The notes below the pieces were generated by a model that was not told the origin of the DNA, did no database searches, and saw only the letters and a program-made list of their open reading frames with translations. Of a DNA stretch of 64,000 bases, positions 50,485 to 58,685 are shown in pieces; within the stretch, counting starts at the first letter, position 1, and every line of letters begins with the position of its first letter. The position numbers and the translations under genes were made by a program. The stretch comes from QKTW01 sp052161885 (lineage in GTDB: Bacteria > Bacteroidota > Bacteroidia > Chitinophagales > Chitinophagaceae), in NCBI GenBank assembly GCA_052161885.1, contig CP197396.1, positions 3,162,001 through 3,226,000 of the forward strand, given 5' to 3'.

Positions 50485-50531
50485 TGCGTTCCGCTACGCT
50501 GCACTTCGTTTTAAATAACGATTGTACTAAT

Positions 50532-50558
50532 GCTGTCAGGGTTTTAAACCCTGACAGC
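50532..50558. repeat. 13-bp palindrome related to the 5255 terminator
   Basis: GCTGTCAGGGTTT-T-AAACCCTGACAGC, a perfect stem with a one-base centre. Its arm differs by one base from the CTGACAGGGTT arm of the alkA terminator at 5278-5288, so the two may be copies of one dispersed palindrome. No neighbouring gene ends here, so it need not be a terminator. Confidence 0.6.
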
Positions 50559-50707
50559 GTTATGCTGTGCTCCAATCGCTGAATAATTTATTCCGTTTGC
50601 GGTATGAGATATTCCATCCGGGGGTTAGAAGATTCTTGGCGCTGTGTGGTACTTCGCATTAAAGATTACCCACATTTCTAACCTCTTTAAAACGTAAAGT
50701 ATTATTT

Positions 50708-51001
50708 ATGAAAACGAACTTACCGCAGGGCTCCTGCACGAAAGAAAACAATGTACCGCAACCCGTATTTTTTAGCTGGAGCAGCATAAGTTATTCCCTC
50801 CCCGATGCTGCTTCTTTCTTTCACGATATCTTCGACGCCTATGGTATTACGCCTATTAAAGATGCGCTGGCCCGCATTGTAATGTACTATGTGCAGCAGG
50901 ATGATTATGAAATACAGGAGGAGGGCGCGAGTAATGTAGGTGTGCTGGAGTTTCTCTACGAATGGCTGTGCCGGCTGGAGGCGGAGCTGGTGACCGGGTA
51001 A
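50708..51001 (+). CDS. Small conserved-looking hypothetical protein
   Basis: A 97-residue soluble protein with ATG start: an N-terminal extended part (FFSWSSISYSLPDAASFFHDIFDAYG) and a helical C-terminus (IKDALARIVMYYVQQDDYEI; VLEFLYEWLCRLEAEL). I do not recognise it. It stands alone after the repeat field and is followed by a very strong hairpin, which supports a real transcribed gene. Confidence 0.6.
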   Translation: MKTNLPQGSCTKENNVPQPVFFSWSSISYSLPDAASFFHDIFDAYGITPIKDALARIVMYYVQQDDYEIQEEGASNVGVLEFLYEWLCRLEAELVTG

Positions 51002-51065
51002 CCAATATACGGCTGCAGACCGTCGGAGAGAACTACGACCCAGTAGTCAAAGCTCTTTTATTAAG

Positions 51066-51108
51066 CAGGATCAAAAAAATGAACTTTCTGATCATTTTTT
51101 TGATCCTG
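51066..51108. terminator. 17-bp perfect hairpin, bidirectional terminator
   Basis: Left arm CAGGATCAAAAAAATGA (51066-51082) and right arm TCATTTTTTTGATCCTG (51092-51108) are exact complements around a 9-nt loop. It lies between a plus-strand gene and a minus-strand gene. The A7/T7 tracts are inside the stem rather than after it. Confidence 0.7.
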
Positions 51109-51184
51109 TAAAAGGGCTAACCCTATTTGTAACAGTCAGCGTAAAACTCTGGTTGTTTAAGAGTTTAAGCTAATTGAATGTGCT

Positions 51185-52411
51185 TTAATCCAGGGAAACA
51201 GCCATAACCTCTTTGGCTTCCCTTCTTTTATAAATACTCCTCACAGCCTTATTCAAAGGCTCTTCAAACAATCTGAAAATGAGGATCGAAGCTATGTTCA
51301 GCAATACAAATAAAATAAGGATAGTGATGATTCCATCCGGGTCGGTGTGGTCCGGTATCCAGTTCTGGCTGTGGGCCCTGAGCCATCCGAATAAGGTTGT
51401 GCACATCCGGGCTATCAGTGGTCTTAATAAAAAAGAAAGAAAGCCTACATGTACCAGGTAAAAAGCATAGGAGCTTTTCCCAAGCAATACCATTACCGGT
51501 TTGGAAAGCAGTCTCTTGATAAATGAATTTTCTTTTATCAATCCATAGAAAAAGACGGCAGTACCTATCGGTAAAAACACATGGTCTATAAAAGTGCCTA
51601 CCGGATGGTATAAACCCGAAATGACCTGCTCTGTTTGCTTGAATGAACAAAGAAGCAGGAGGCTTACTATCATGATAAGAAAGCCAAGTGAAGTGAAGAC
51701 AGGAGTGTTATTAATGCTGTCATCTTTTTTAAGTATGATCATTGCCAGGGCCATGCCTATAAAAAACTCGCAGCAGGTACCATTGAATGTGTATAACAGC
51801 ATAAAAGTATTATCGCCATAAAAACCATGTGTCCGGTCACCGTATTTACCCAGTAATGCAACCAGCAGGTACCCCGCTGCTGTGATGATCAGCGGTAAAT
51901 AAATAAATGCCTTCCGGTCCTTTTTAATAAGGATAAAAAATAAAGGAGCCAGTGCATAAAAACATTCTTCTACAGTTAAAGTCCACCCTTGTGCAATCCC
52001 TGTAAAATTGAGATGTGAAAAAAATCCTTTTAAAAAGGAAAGGTTGAGCAACAACAGCTTAAAATGATGATCTCCGGCATCGCCATATATGTATGAACCG
52101 TGGGCAGCCATAGTACTTCCAAGGTAAAAGGTGATCAAAGTAAGAACGAAGTAAACGGGATAGATGCGTGCAATCCTGTTTATAAAATACTGCCCCAGCC
52201 ATTTCCGGTGTATCTGTACATTCTGAAAGTATCTGAAATATATAAGAAAGCCGCTAAGCACAAAAAAGATATTCACCCCAATATGAAACTCCCAAAGGAA
52301 CCTGACAATGGTAGCAGGAAACTCGCTCCTGTTGTAATGATGAAAAAAAACCAGATAGGCTGCTATTGCTCTTATACCCGTAAGAGCAGGCATATAGTTT
52401 TTAGAATTCAT
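51185..52411 (-). CDS. Acyltransferase family 3 (OafA/YrhL-like) membrane protein
   Basis: A 408-residue inner-membrane O-acyltransferase with about ten hydrophobic helices. The family opening is clear: ALTGIRAIAAYLVFFHHYN (catalytic His in the HH pair, about 24-25), then FHIGVNIFFVLSGFLIYFRYF with RIARIYPVYFVL (about 43-97), and GWTLTVEECFYALAPLFF (about 143-160). Such enzymes acetylate or succinylate sugars of surface polysaccharides or peptidoglycan. No glycan cluster is adjacent, so the acceptor is unknown. Confidence 0.9.
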   Translation of the reverse strand: MNSKNYMPALTGIRAIAAYLVFFHHYNRSEFPATIVRFLWEFHIGVNIFFVLSGFLIYFRYFQNVQIHRKWLGQYFINRIARIYPVYFVLTLITFYLGSTMAAHGSYIYGDAGDHHFKLLLLNLSFLKGFFSHLNFTGIAQGWTLTVEECFYALAPLFFILIKKDRKAFIYLPLIITAAGYLLVALLGKYGDRTHGFYGDNTFMLLYTFNGTCCEFFIGMALAMIILKKDDSINNTPVFTSLGFLIMIVSLLLLCSFKQTEQVISGLYHPVGTFIDHVFLPIGTAVFFYGLIKENSFIKRLLSKPVMVLLGKSSYAFYLVHVGFLSFLLRPLIARMCTTLFGWLRAHSQNWIPDHTDPDGIITILILFVLLNIASILIFRLFEEPLNKAVRSIYKRREAKEVMAVSLD

Positions 52412-52543
52412 AGATTGTTTTGTCTCTGTTATCTAAAGCTAAACTACAGAATAATTTAAACGCAAATCACAAGGGGCAACAAATTACCGTGGGCAGGATG
52501 ATGGAGATTTCGCGATAACCGGGCTGTCAGTTATTTCGCCTGC

Positions 52544-53284
52544 CTACAGCGGCTCGGGCAGATGAACGTCGCGGACGTACCGGAGTATACGTCCCCGGCG
52601 GTTGATGAGGTAATATTTATTGTCGATACGTACTTCCGTAGTGCCGCGGTGGAAGTTGTAAGCTTCCTGGTAATAGTGATCGATCACGAGCCTACCCCTG
52701 CGGCTGATATAGCCGGCTATACCCTTGTCGTTATATACCACTGCCCGGCCATTGTGGAATGAACTGCATCCCTTGAAATTGCAGGTGAGTTTTTTGCGGT
52801 TGCGGTGATTAATATAGTAGCTTTTCCCGCCGAGCGTTACGGGTGCCAGGCCGTCTGAAAATTGCTGCGCCATTTCATATATAAAAGGAATTTTCACGTT
52901 GCCATCTACGTCTATATAGCCATAAGTATCGCAGCTTATGGCGGCCAGTAAAAGGCCTTCCTGCACCATACCGCTGAGCACGCAGTAACGAAAGGGTACT
53001 ATTATTTTGTTGTTGCTGTCTACAATGCCGTACCTGGAATTACGTATGGCCCGGAACCTGTTGCGCGTGTATTGCATGTCTTTTACGATCCGCTGCGTGT
53101 CCTGTGCGCGCTTCTCTTCGTATATCTCCCGGTAGTGGTGCATGAGTAATGTATCTTGCGGAGGCTCCAATGCCTTGCTGCTGTCCTGTGCAAAGGTGGC
53201 TACACCCGGCAGGAGCAGTGATATAAACAACAGCAGCCGGGCTGTTTGATACAGTTTGGGATTTATGGGGTTTATCTCTGTCAC
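52544..53284 (-). CDS. Exported WG-repeat protein
   Basis: A 246-residue protein with a signal peptide (about 14-33, GVATFAQ) and several WG-type beta repeats in the second half: YGIVDSNNKIIVPFRY, YGYIDVDGNVKIPFIYE, FSDGLAPVTLGGKSYYIN, NGRAVVYNDKGIAGYISRRGRLVI. WG repeats form small beta units involved in binding. The first codon appears to be GTG at 53284; a later start near the signal peptide is possible. Function unknown; single gene. Confidence 0.8.
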   Translation of the reverse strand: MTEINPINPKLYQTARLLLFISLLLPGVATFAQDSSKALEPPQDTLLMHHYREIYEEKRAQDTQRIVKDMQYTRNRFRAIRNSRYGIVDSNNKIIVPFRYCVLSGMVQEGLLLAAISCDTYGYIDVDGNVKIPFIYEMAQQFSDGLAPVTLGGKSYYINHRNRKKLTCNFKGCSSFHNGRAVVYNDKGIAGYISRRGRLVIDHYYQEAYNFHRGTTEVRIDNKYYLINRRGRILRYVRDVHLPEPL

Positions 53285-53385
53285 GGGGATTAAATATTAT
53301 GCTGTTGCTAAAGTAACGGAAATACGGCTCGCCGGGAAATTAAGCATGATGACGGTTACTTCTGCAAAAAAGATAATGGCTTTTA

Positions 53386-53802
53386 TTATTCGCGGGATTT
53401 GCCTGTACTTTTTAATGCCCAATAAACAAGGGCGGGTTGAAAAAGCAGGCGGATGAACCGCTTCCGGTCTGTATTGAGCCCGAAGGCGCTGCGCTTGTGT
53501 ACGAACTGGGAGATATTCCCCGGGAAAACAGCAATAAAAAAAGCAGCGGCTACCTGGCCTATTGTCTTTCTACGGTTTTTGTCTGCAAATACAAGGGCGC
53601 TTCCCAATGCTATCTCAGCTATACCGGAATAAACAACAGTATCATCCTTTTTGAGCGGCACCCAGTCGGGCACCTGCGCACGGAATGCTCTGCGGGCATA
53701 ACTAAGGTGGCTGATGCCGGCAAATATCAATCCTGCTCCCAATAAAACCCGGGCAACTGCTTTTTCATTTTCTTTTACCACAATCCACGTTTTTAATAAC
53801 AA
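53386..53802 (-). CDS. DoxX family membrane protein
   Basis: A 138-residue four-helix membrane protein: AVARVLLGAGLIFAGISHLSY, VVYSGIAEIALGSALVF, TIGQVAAAFFIAVFPGNISQFVH and LLFQPALVYWALKSTG. The FAGISHL and YSGIAEIALG patterns are typical of DoxX/DoxD-like proteins, some of which are linked to quinone or thiol redox. The apparent start is TTG at 53802. No partner gene nearby. Confidence 0.8.
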   Translation of the reverse strand: MLLKTWIVVKENEKAVARVLLGAGLIFAGISHLSYARRAFRAQVPDWVPLKKDDTVVYSGIAEIALGSALVFADKNRRKTIGQVAAAFFIAVFPGNISQFVHKRSAFGLNTDRKRFIRLLFQPALVYWALKSTGKSRE

Positions 53803-53989
53803 TGGATGGCATAAATACCATTCCAGTAAGAAGTACCTTAAATGGAAGTCACAATTCCTTTCCTCAATTTCATATGCCGAAGCGGTTTACAAAACCGCTT
53901 TTATCCCGTATTCCGGATGGTACTTCGGAACATCCGGAACAGCAATAAACATACACGAACTCATTATCTTTACTGTAAACCCTTACCTG

Positions 53990-54235
53990 ATGAGCTGGAT
54001 CACAATTGTTGCCGTGGTTGTGCTGATTGTCATAATCTGTTTTGTCGTTTATGATATGGAAGAAAAACAGAAATGCATTAAATGTGGGCACCCTGTATTT
54101 GCAGTACAGAGAACAGATCTTGGTACACATGATCTGAAACAACCCGATGAATCTCCCGGTCCTGCTGCAATTTATAAATACAGGTGTGGGCACTGCGGAC
54201 ATACATGGGAAATGGTTAAAGAAACCGGGGATTGA
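53990..54235 (+). CDS. Small membrane protein with zinc ribbon
   Basis: An 81-residue protein from the ATG at 53990: one transmembrane helix (about 4-22, ITIVAVVVLIVIICFVVY), then a cytoplasmic zinc ribbon with CIKCGH (about 28-33) and CGHCGHTW (about 66-73). A longer upstream frame overlaps the DoxX gene antisense and is rejected. Its last 32 bp recur at 55374-55405. Function unknown. Confidence 0.65.
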   Translation: MSWITIVAVVVLIVIICFVVYDMEEKQKCIKCGHPVFAVQRTDLGTHDLKQPDESPGPAAIYKYRCGHCGHTWEMVKETGD

Positions 54236-54251
54236 TGAAAGTATTAAAGCT

Positions 54252-55265
54252 CTAATAAATGGATATTGTTTTGTCTTGGCTCCTATAATGGAATTCTTTC
54301 CAATAGGGAATCTGTGAATGCACAAAATCAATCTTTATTTTCCGGAAGGCGTGTTTTATCGCATTGCAGCATTGGCGATATTTTCGTTTGTCTTCGCGAT
54401 CATTAAGCTTTCCTATATATTTAATCTTTATCAGCTTGTTACTTACCGAAAATCTCAGTCGTATCTCAGAAAAACAGTCGCAAAACGAACCATGAAAAAT
54501 TTTATTCAGGGCATCTGTAAGGTAAGCATTCAGACGAGGTTTTACAGAGTCAAGATAATCGTAGTATGGTTTTGATCTTTCCCAGGCAGCAATTATTTCC
54601 GGCGAAGGTTTTGTAAAAATGTCTAGTCCATCTGTGCAATATGTGCCGGGCGAAAGCTTTGCAGAGAAGCTGTCGTTGGCAGCTTTAAGTGGAGCAATAA
54701 TATACAGCGTATCTATAAAATGCTGTATCGCCCACGCTTCTTTAAGGTTGCTGTCCTGCGCATCCGGAGACCAGTAATTTTTATTCACATAAGCTGCCGG
54801 TGTAGAAGTCTCCAGTGTATAAGTAATGCCGTCAACCCCCATTCCCCATTTCTTGATAGAATCACCTGTAGGTATTCTTTCAACAGCACGGCTGAGGCTG
54901 TAGATTGTGTGTGCAATACCGGTATCCAGTGCCAGTTGACTATACAAAACCTTTGAGTGTATATTATTTTGCCGCTCTTTTTTATCCGGGTGGGTCTTGG
55001 TATAAGTAGTGAGTACGCCGTAAAAATGGGTAAAATCATTTGTCCGCACATCAATCACCTGGCCATTAAGCCATACACGGAAACTAAACTTATCGCGTGA
55101 AAGAGTGAGGTGCTGAATATTCAGGGCCGATTCCAGTTTGATTCCTTCTTTATACCAATAGGTGGAGGTGTCTACACCTTTATAGTTCCACCGGTCTTTG
55201 CCCTGTGATACATGCCCGTGAGAGGATATGATAAGCAACAGCAATGTGTACACGGCAAACCTCAT
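54252..55265 (-). CDS. Hypothetical exported protein
   Basis: A 337-residue protein from the ATG at 55265 (MRFAVYTLLLLIISS), a clear signal peptide; a start 36 bp further upstream adds only a non-hydrophobic stretch. The middle contains GTYCTDGLDIFTKPSPEIIAAW, and the C-terminus is basic with FCDCFSEIRLRFSVSNKLIKIKYIG. A TonB-like or beta-rich fold is possible, but I do not recognise the family. It converges on the zinc-ribbon gene and is bracketed by two copies of a 32-bp repeat. Confidence 0.65.
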   Translation of the reverse strand: MRFAVYTLLLLIISSHGHVSQGKDRWNYKGVDTSTYWYKEGIKLESALNIQHLTLSRDKFSFRVWLNGQVIDVRTNDFTHFYGVLTTYTKTHPDKKERQNNIHSKVLYSQLALDTGIAHTIYSLSRAVERIPTGDSIKKWGMGVDGITYTLETSTPAAYVNKNYWSPDAQDSNLKEAWAIQHFIDTLYIIAPLKAANDSFSAKLSPGTYCTDGLDIFTKPSPEIIAAWERSKPYYDYLDSVKPRLNAYLTDALNKIFHGSFCDCFSEIRLRFSVSNKLIKIKYIGKLNDREDKRKYRQCCNAIKHAFRKIKIDFVHSQIPYWKEFHYRSQDKTISIY

Positions 55266-55373
55266 GAAACAGGATTTTATAGCTGGTCTAAAATAATACA
55301 CAACGGATTGAGTATTGCCATATATCGGTAAGAATAAAATCCCTTTTGCTCCGCGCGGCGTCCCGCATGAGCA

Positions 55374-55405
55374 GAAATGGTTAAAGAAACCGGCGATTGA
55401 TGAAA
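55374..55405. repeat. 32-bp repeat of the zinc-ribbon gene end
   Basis: This segment matches 54209-54240 at 31 of 32 bases and, like it, encodes EMVKETGD followed by TGA. It is the residual 3' end of a second zinc-ribbon gene copy. The two copies are direct repeats flanking the hypothetical gene at 54252-55265. Confidence 0.75.
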
Positions 55406-55413
55406 ATAAATAA

Positions 55414-55445
55414 AAACGCCCCGACAGTTTTTGTCCGGGGCGTTT
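55414..55445. terminator. Terminator of the lipoprotein gene
   Basis: Stem AAACGCCCC(-)GACA / TGTCCGGGGCGTTT with one bulged base. On the minus strand it follows the stop at 55507 and ends in T-rich sequence. Confidence 0.75.
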
Positions 55446-55506
55446 CTATTTTTATTTACTACGTAATGCGGTCATCAGCTAATCTGCTAATCATCACATT
55501 TGCTCA

Positions 55507-56367
55507 TTATTTCATTGGTTCTTTCTCGGCGAGGTTAAATTCACGTGTTACTGTGGTCATAGGGCCGTCAACGGTTTTGCCATCTTTGTCCTGCAGTGTG
55601 AGCGTAATGTGGTCTTTGCCCATCGGCAGGTTTTGCAAGAAGTTTGATTTCCAGTCGGTGATGGTAATAGTGGTGTCTTTACCGCCTTCACTGCCTATGT
55701 CTGCTTTCACTTTATAACCGTCGGCAGAGAGGTTGCCGTTCCATACGTAGAAGTCGAACAGCACATTTTTTGTGTCTTTACCCAGGTAATCTCCTTTAGG
55801 CCTGCTGTAGAATACCATGGCCGTTTTGGGGTCATCCAGCTTCTTGAGGTTGCCTTTTTCGTCAATTTTAAAGTGATATACCAGTGCTGCGTCCTTGTTT
55901 TTCAGCGACTCGTGGTACGAACGAGACAGGAATGCCATCAGGTAGTGTTCTGTATTTTTAGCCAGTACAATGTCATTCTTAGGTTCGTACAGTGCTTTAT
56001 AAGGCTTATTATCCATAATAAAATGGATGTGCTGGCCCTGTGCAGAGTTGTTGCACTGCTTGCTGCCGGTATCTGCTGTCTGCGATTTCAGTTCGTAGTT
56101 TTTTACATTAAAAGCAAAGCTCACCTTGCTGGAATCTCCCTGCGGTGTGGCTGTTACAGAAGCTACAGATAGCTGTGCATCAGGAAATTCGGGTGATGTG
56201 CCCACCGGGCTGATGGCTACCGGGGCAGCTGGTGTTGCCGGAGTTGCCACTGCGGTATCAGAGCCGCCAGCATTAGCATTATTGCCGTTTCCGCTCTGCT
56301 GACAGGAGGCTGCAAAGAGCAGCGAAGATGCAAGTGTTATGGTGATGTACCTGGATGTGTAACTCAT
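55507..56367 (-). CDS. Hypothetical lipoprotein
   Basis: A 286-residue protein with a lipoprotein signal (LLFAASCQQ, Cys22), an Asn/Gly/Ala/Pro-rich linker (about 25-60), then a beta-rich body: VSFAFNVKNYELKSQT, GQHIHFIMDNKPYKALYEP, LVYHFKIDEKG, DFYVWNGNLSADGYKV and DHITLTLQDKDGKTV. The His pair in QGQHIHFI and the strand pattern suggest a cupredoxin- or Ig-like fold, but I cannot name it. Related Bacteroidota lipoproteins are often annotated only as phosphopeptide-binding. Monocistronic with its own terminator. Confidence 0.7.
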   Translation of the reverse strand: MSYTSRYITITLASSLLFAASCQQSGNGNNANAGGSDTAVATPATPAAPVAISPVGTSPEFPDAQLSVASVTATPQGDSSKVSFAFNVKNYELKSQTADTGSKQCNNSAQGQHIHFIMDNKPYKALYEPKNDIVLAKNTEHYLMAFLSRSYHESLKNKDAALVYHFKIDEKGNLKKLDDPKTAMVFYSRPKGDYLGKDTKNVLFDFYVWNGNLSADGYKVKADIGSEGGKDTTITITDWKSNFLQNLPMGKDHITLTLQDKDGKTVDGPMTTVTREFNLAEKEPMK

Positions 56368-56473
56368 GGGAAAAGAAATTTTATCAAATCTAAGTGCAAA
56401 ATCGTTTATGATGAACGAGTTATTTTCAGAAAATTTTAAGTAATAAGTCCGGGCAGGTAAGCCGTATAAAAAC

Positions 56474-56481
56474 TATTTTTG
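56474..56481 (+). promoter_or_regulatory. -7 element of the DegT aminotransferase gene
   Basis: TATTTTTG fits TAnnTTTG and lies 21 nt before the start codon at 56503. Confidence 0.5.
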
Positions 56482-56502
56482 CTGTCTAAAATATAAAATA
56501 TC

Positions 56503-57717
56503 ATGCCCGGATATGAACTGTTTGGCGCAGCAGAGCGCAAAGAAGTAAACGATGTACTGGAAACAGGTATCCTCATGCGTTACGGATTTGACGCTGCCCG
56601 CAAAGGCAACTGGAAGGCCAAAGAGCTGGAAGAAGAGATCAATAAAACATTTGGCAGCAAGTATAGTCAGCTGGTAAGCAGCGGTACTGCAGCCCTTACT
56701 ACCGCTATGGCAGCACTGGGCATAGGCAGCGGCGATGAGATCATTATGCCTACGTTTACATTCGTAGCCAGTTTTGAAGCGGTAGTGTCTGTAGGCGCTA
56801 CGCCGGTGCTGGTAGATATCGATGAAAGTCTCACACTGGATCCTGCGGCAGTGGAAAAAGCCATTACTCCAAAAACAAAGGCCATTATGCCGGTGCATAT
56901 GTGCGGCAGCATGGCTTACCTCGATGAGCTGAAAGCCCTTTGTGACAAACATAATCTCATACTGCTCGAAGATGCCTGCCAGGCAATTGGTGGTAAGTAC
57001 AAGGGCAAAAGCCTTGGTACTATCGGCGATGCGGGTACTTTCTCCTTCGACTTTGTAAAGATCATTACCTGTGCCGAAGGCGGTGCGGTACTTACCAATA
57101 ATGAAGAAGTGTATAAAAAGGCCGATCAGTACAGCGATCACGGCCACGACCATATGGGCAAAGACCGCGGTGCTGATCTGCACCCGTACCTGGGCTACAA
57201 CTTCCGTATTTCCGAACTGCATGCTGCTGTAGGCCTTGCGCAGGTGCGCAGGCTGGAGGAGTTCCTGACTTTACAGAAACGCAACCACAGCATCATTTAT
57301 AATACACTGAAAGAAATAAGCGGTGTTACCTTCCGCATTATCCCTGATCCGGCCGGCGACACCGGTTCTTTCGTTTCTTTCTTCCTGCCTACAGAAGATA
57401 TGACGCGTAAAGTGGTAGCTGGTTTTGCGGAAGCTGGCATTGCCGGTAATTTTTACTGGTACGATAATAACTGGCATTACATCCGCAAATGGGAACACCT
57501 GAAGAATGGCTCCTGGATGAACCGGTTCCCCGAAGAACTGAAAAAACAGATCATGCAGCATACCAACCAGGCTTTCCCGGTGAGCGATGCGATCATGAGC
57601 CGTTGCATCTCTTCTTCCATCAGCCTGCTGTGGGATGAAACACAGGCACAGGAACGCGCAGACAAGATGGCGGCTGTGATCAAAAACGTACTCGCAGAGA
57701 GCAGCGTTACAGCTTAA
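56503..57717 (+). CDS. DegT/DnrJ/EryC1/StrS family aminotransferase
   Basis: A 404-residue PLP-dependent sugar-type aminotransferase. Seen: VSSGTAALTTAMAALGIGSGDEIIMPTFTFVASFEA (in parts), PVLVDIDESLTLDP, ITPKTKAIMPVHMCGS, LLEDACQAIGGKYKGKSLG, and the PLP Lys186 in SFDFVKIITCAEGGAVLTN. LGYNFRISELHAAVGLAQ follows. Unlike RfbH in this window it keeps the lysine, so it is a true aminotransferase. The substrate may be a nucleotide-linked keto-sugar or another ketone. It stands before the Bat genes but is separated from them by a terminator. Confidence 0.9.
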   Translation: MPGYELFGAAERKEVNDVLETGILMRYGFDAARKGNWKAKELEEEINKTFGSKYSQLVSSGTAALTTAMAALGIGSGDEIIMPTFTFVASFEAVVSVGATPVLVDIDESLTLDPAAVEKAITPKTKAIMPVHMCGSMAYLDELKALCDKHNLILLEDACQAIGGKYKGKSLGTIGDAGTFSFDFVKIITCAEGGAVLTNNEEVYKKADQYSDHGHDHMGKDRGADLHPYLGYNFRISELHAAVGLAQVRRLEEFLTLQKRNHSIIYNTLKEISGVTFRIIPDPAGDTGSFVSFFLPTEDMTRKVVAGFAEAGIAGNFYWYDNNWHYIRKWEHLKNGSWMNRFPEELKKQIMQHTNQAFPVSDAIMSRCISSSISLLWDETQAQERADKMAAVIKNVLAESSVTA

Positions 57718-57732
57718 ACAAATATTTAACTG

Positions 57733-57771
57733 AAAGGATCTCCGGGATAATCATTGTTTTGGAGATCCTTT
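57733..57771 (+). terminator. Terminator of the aminotransferase gene
   Basis: Stem AAAGGATCTCC / GGAGATCCTTT with a 17-nt loop, followed by TTATAT. It isolates the aminotransferase from the Bat genes. Confidence 0.75.
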
Positions 57772-57812
57772 TATATATTTCGTATCTACAGGAATACAAT
57801 GTGGTTTAAACT

Positions 57813-58682
57813 ATGATGACTACAGCGGAAATATTAAAACGTGTAAGGCGGATAGAGATCAAGACCCGGGGACTGAGCAATCATATCTTTGCAGGTGAGT
57901 ATCATTCTGCGTTTAAAGGTCGTGGTATGTCGTTCAGCGAAGTACGCGAGTATACACCCGGCGATGATGTAAAAGCAATAGACTGGAATGTGACTGCCCG
58001 TTTTTCGCACCCTTTCGTAAAAGTATTTGAAGAAGAACGCGAGCTTACTGTAATGCTGTTGGTAGATGTGAGCAGCAGCTCTTTGTTTGGAACGCAACAG
58101 CGCTTGAAACGTGAACTGATCACGGAACTGAGCGCCGTATTGTCGTTTTCCGCAGCTACCAATAATGATAAGGTAGGCGTTATCTTCTTCAGCGATAAAG
58201 TAGAAAAATTCATTCCTCCTAAAAAAGGGCGCAGCCATATTCTCCGCATCATCCGAGAGCTGATAGCGCTGGAGCCCGGCCCGAGCAATGGCACCAAAGT
58301 AGGTGCAGCACTGGAATTTCTTAACAATGCATTGAAGAAACGTACCATCACCTTTGTGATGAGCGATTTCATCAGCGCGCCATATGAAGCCCCGCTGCAG
58401 CTGGCAGCCCGCCGCCACGATCTTGTAGGTATACAGGTATATGATAAGCACGACCGTGAAATGCCAGCGGCCGGATTGGTACAGGCTGCCGACGCAGAAA
58501 CCGGTGAGTTGCGTTGGCTGGATACGGATGATAAAAACCTGCGCAACCATTATGCAGCCTCTTTTGACCAGCATAAGAAATATTGCCAGCAGGCTTTCCG
58601 TAAAAGCGGTGCCTCATTGATGGGCGTGCGCACCGATGAGGATTATGTAAAAGTGTTACAAGGATTTTTTAAAGGAAGATAA
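57813..58682 (+). CDS. DUF58 domain protein
   Basis: A 289-residue protein of the MoxR-associated DUF58 family. Typical segments are the opening VRRIEIKTRGLSNHIFAGEYHSAFKGRGMSFSEVREYTPGDDVKAIDWNVTAR (seen in parts) and a vWA-like core with VMLLVDVSSSSLFGT (metal-site DxSxS), VIFFSDKVEKFIPPKKG and TFVMSDFIS. These proteins work with MoxR AAA+ ATPases in folding or stress functions of the cell envelope. It is 3 bp upstream of the BatD-like gene. The usual moxR gene upstream is missing here. Confidence 0.9.
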   Translation: MMTTAEILKRVRRIEIKTRGLSNHIFAGEYHSAFKGRGMSFSEVREYTPGDDVKAIDWNVTARFSHPFVKVFEEERELTVMLLVDVSSSSLFGTQQRLKRELITELSAVLSFSAATNNDKVGVIFFSDKVEKFIPPKKGRSHILRIIRELIALEPGPSNGTKVGAALEFLNNALKKRTITFVMSDFISAPYEAPLQLAARRHDLVGIQVYDKHDREMPAAGLVQAADAETGELRWLDTDDKNLRNHYAASFDQHKKYCQQAFRKSGASLMGVRTDEDYVKVLQGFFKGR

Positions 58683-58685
58683 ACT

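Noticed and set aside
53714..53989. Long upstream part of the zinc-ribbon protein frame
   Set aside because: It is antisense to the DoxX gene and lacks protein-like composition. The ATG at 53990 directly precedes the membrane helix.
56503..57717. Second RfbH-type dehydrase
   Set aside because: This protein keeps the PLP lysine (Lys186) and lacks the iron-sulphur cysteines, so it is an ordinary DegT-family aminotransferase.
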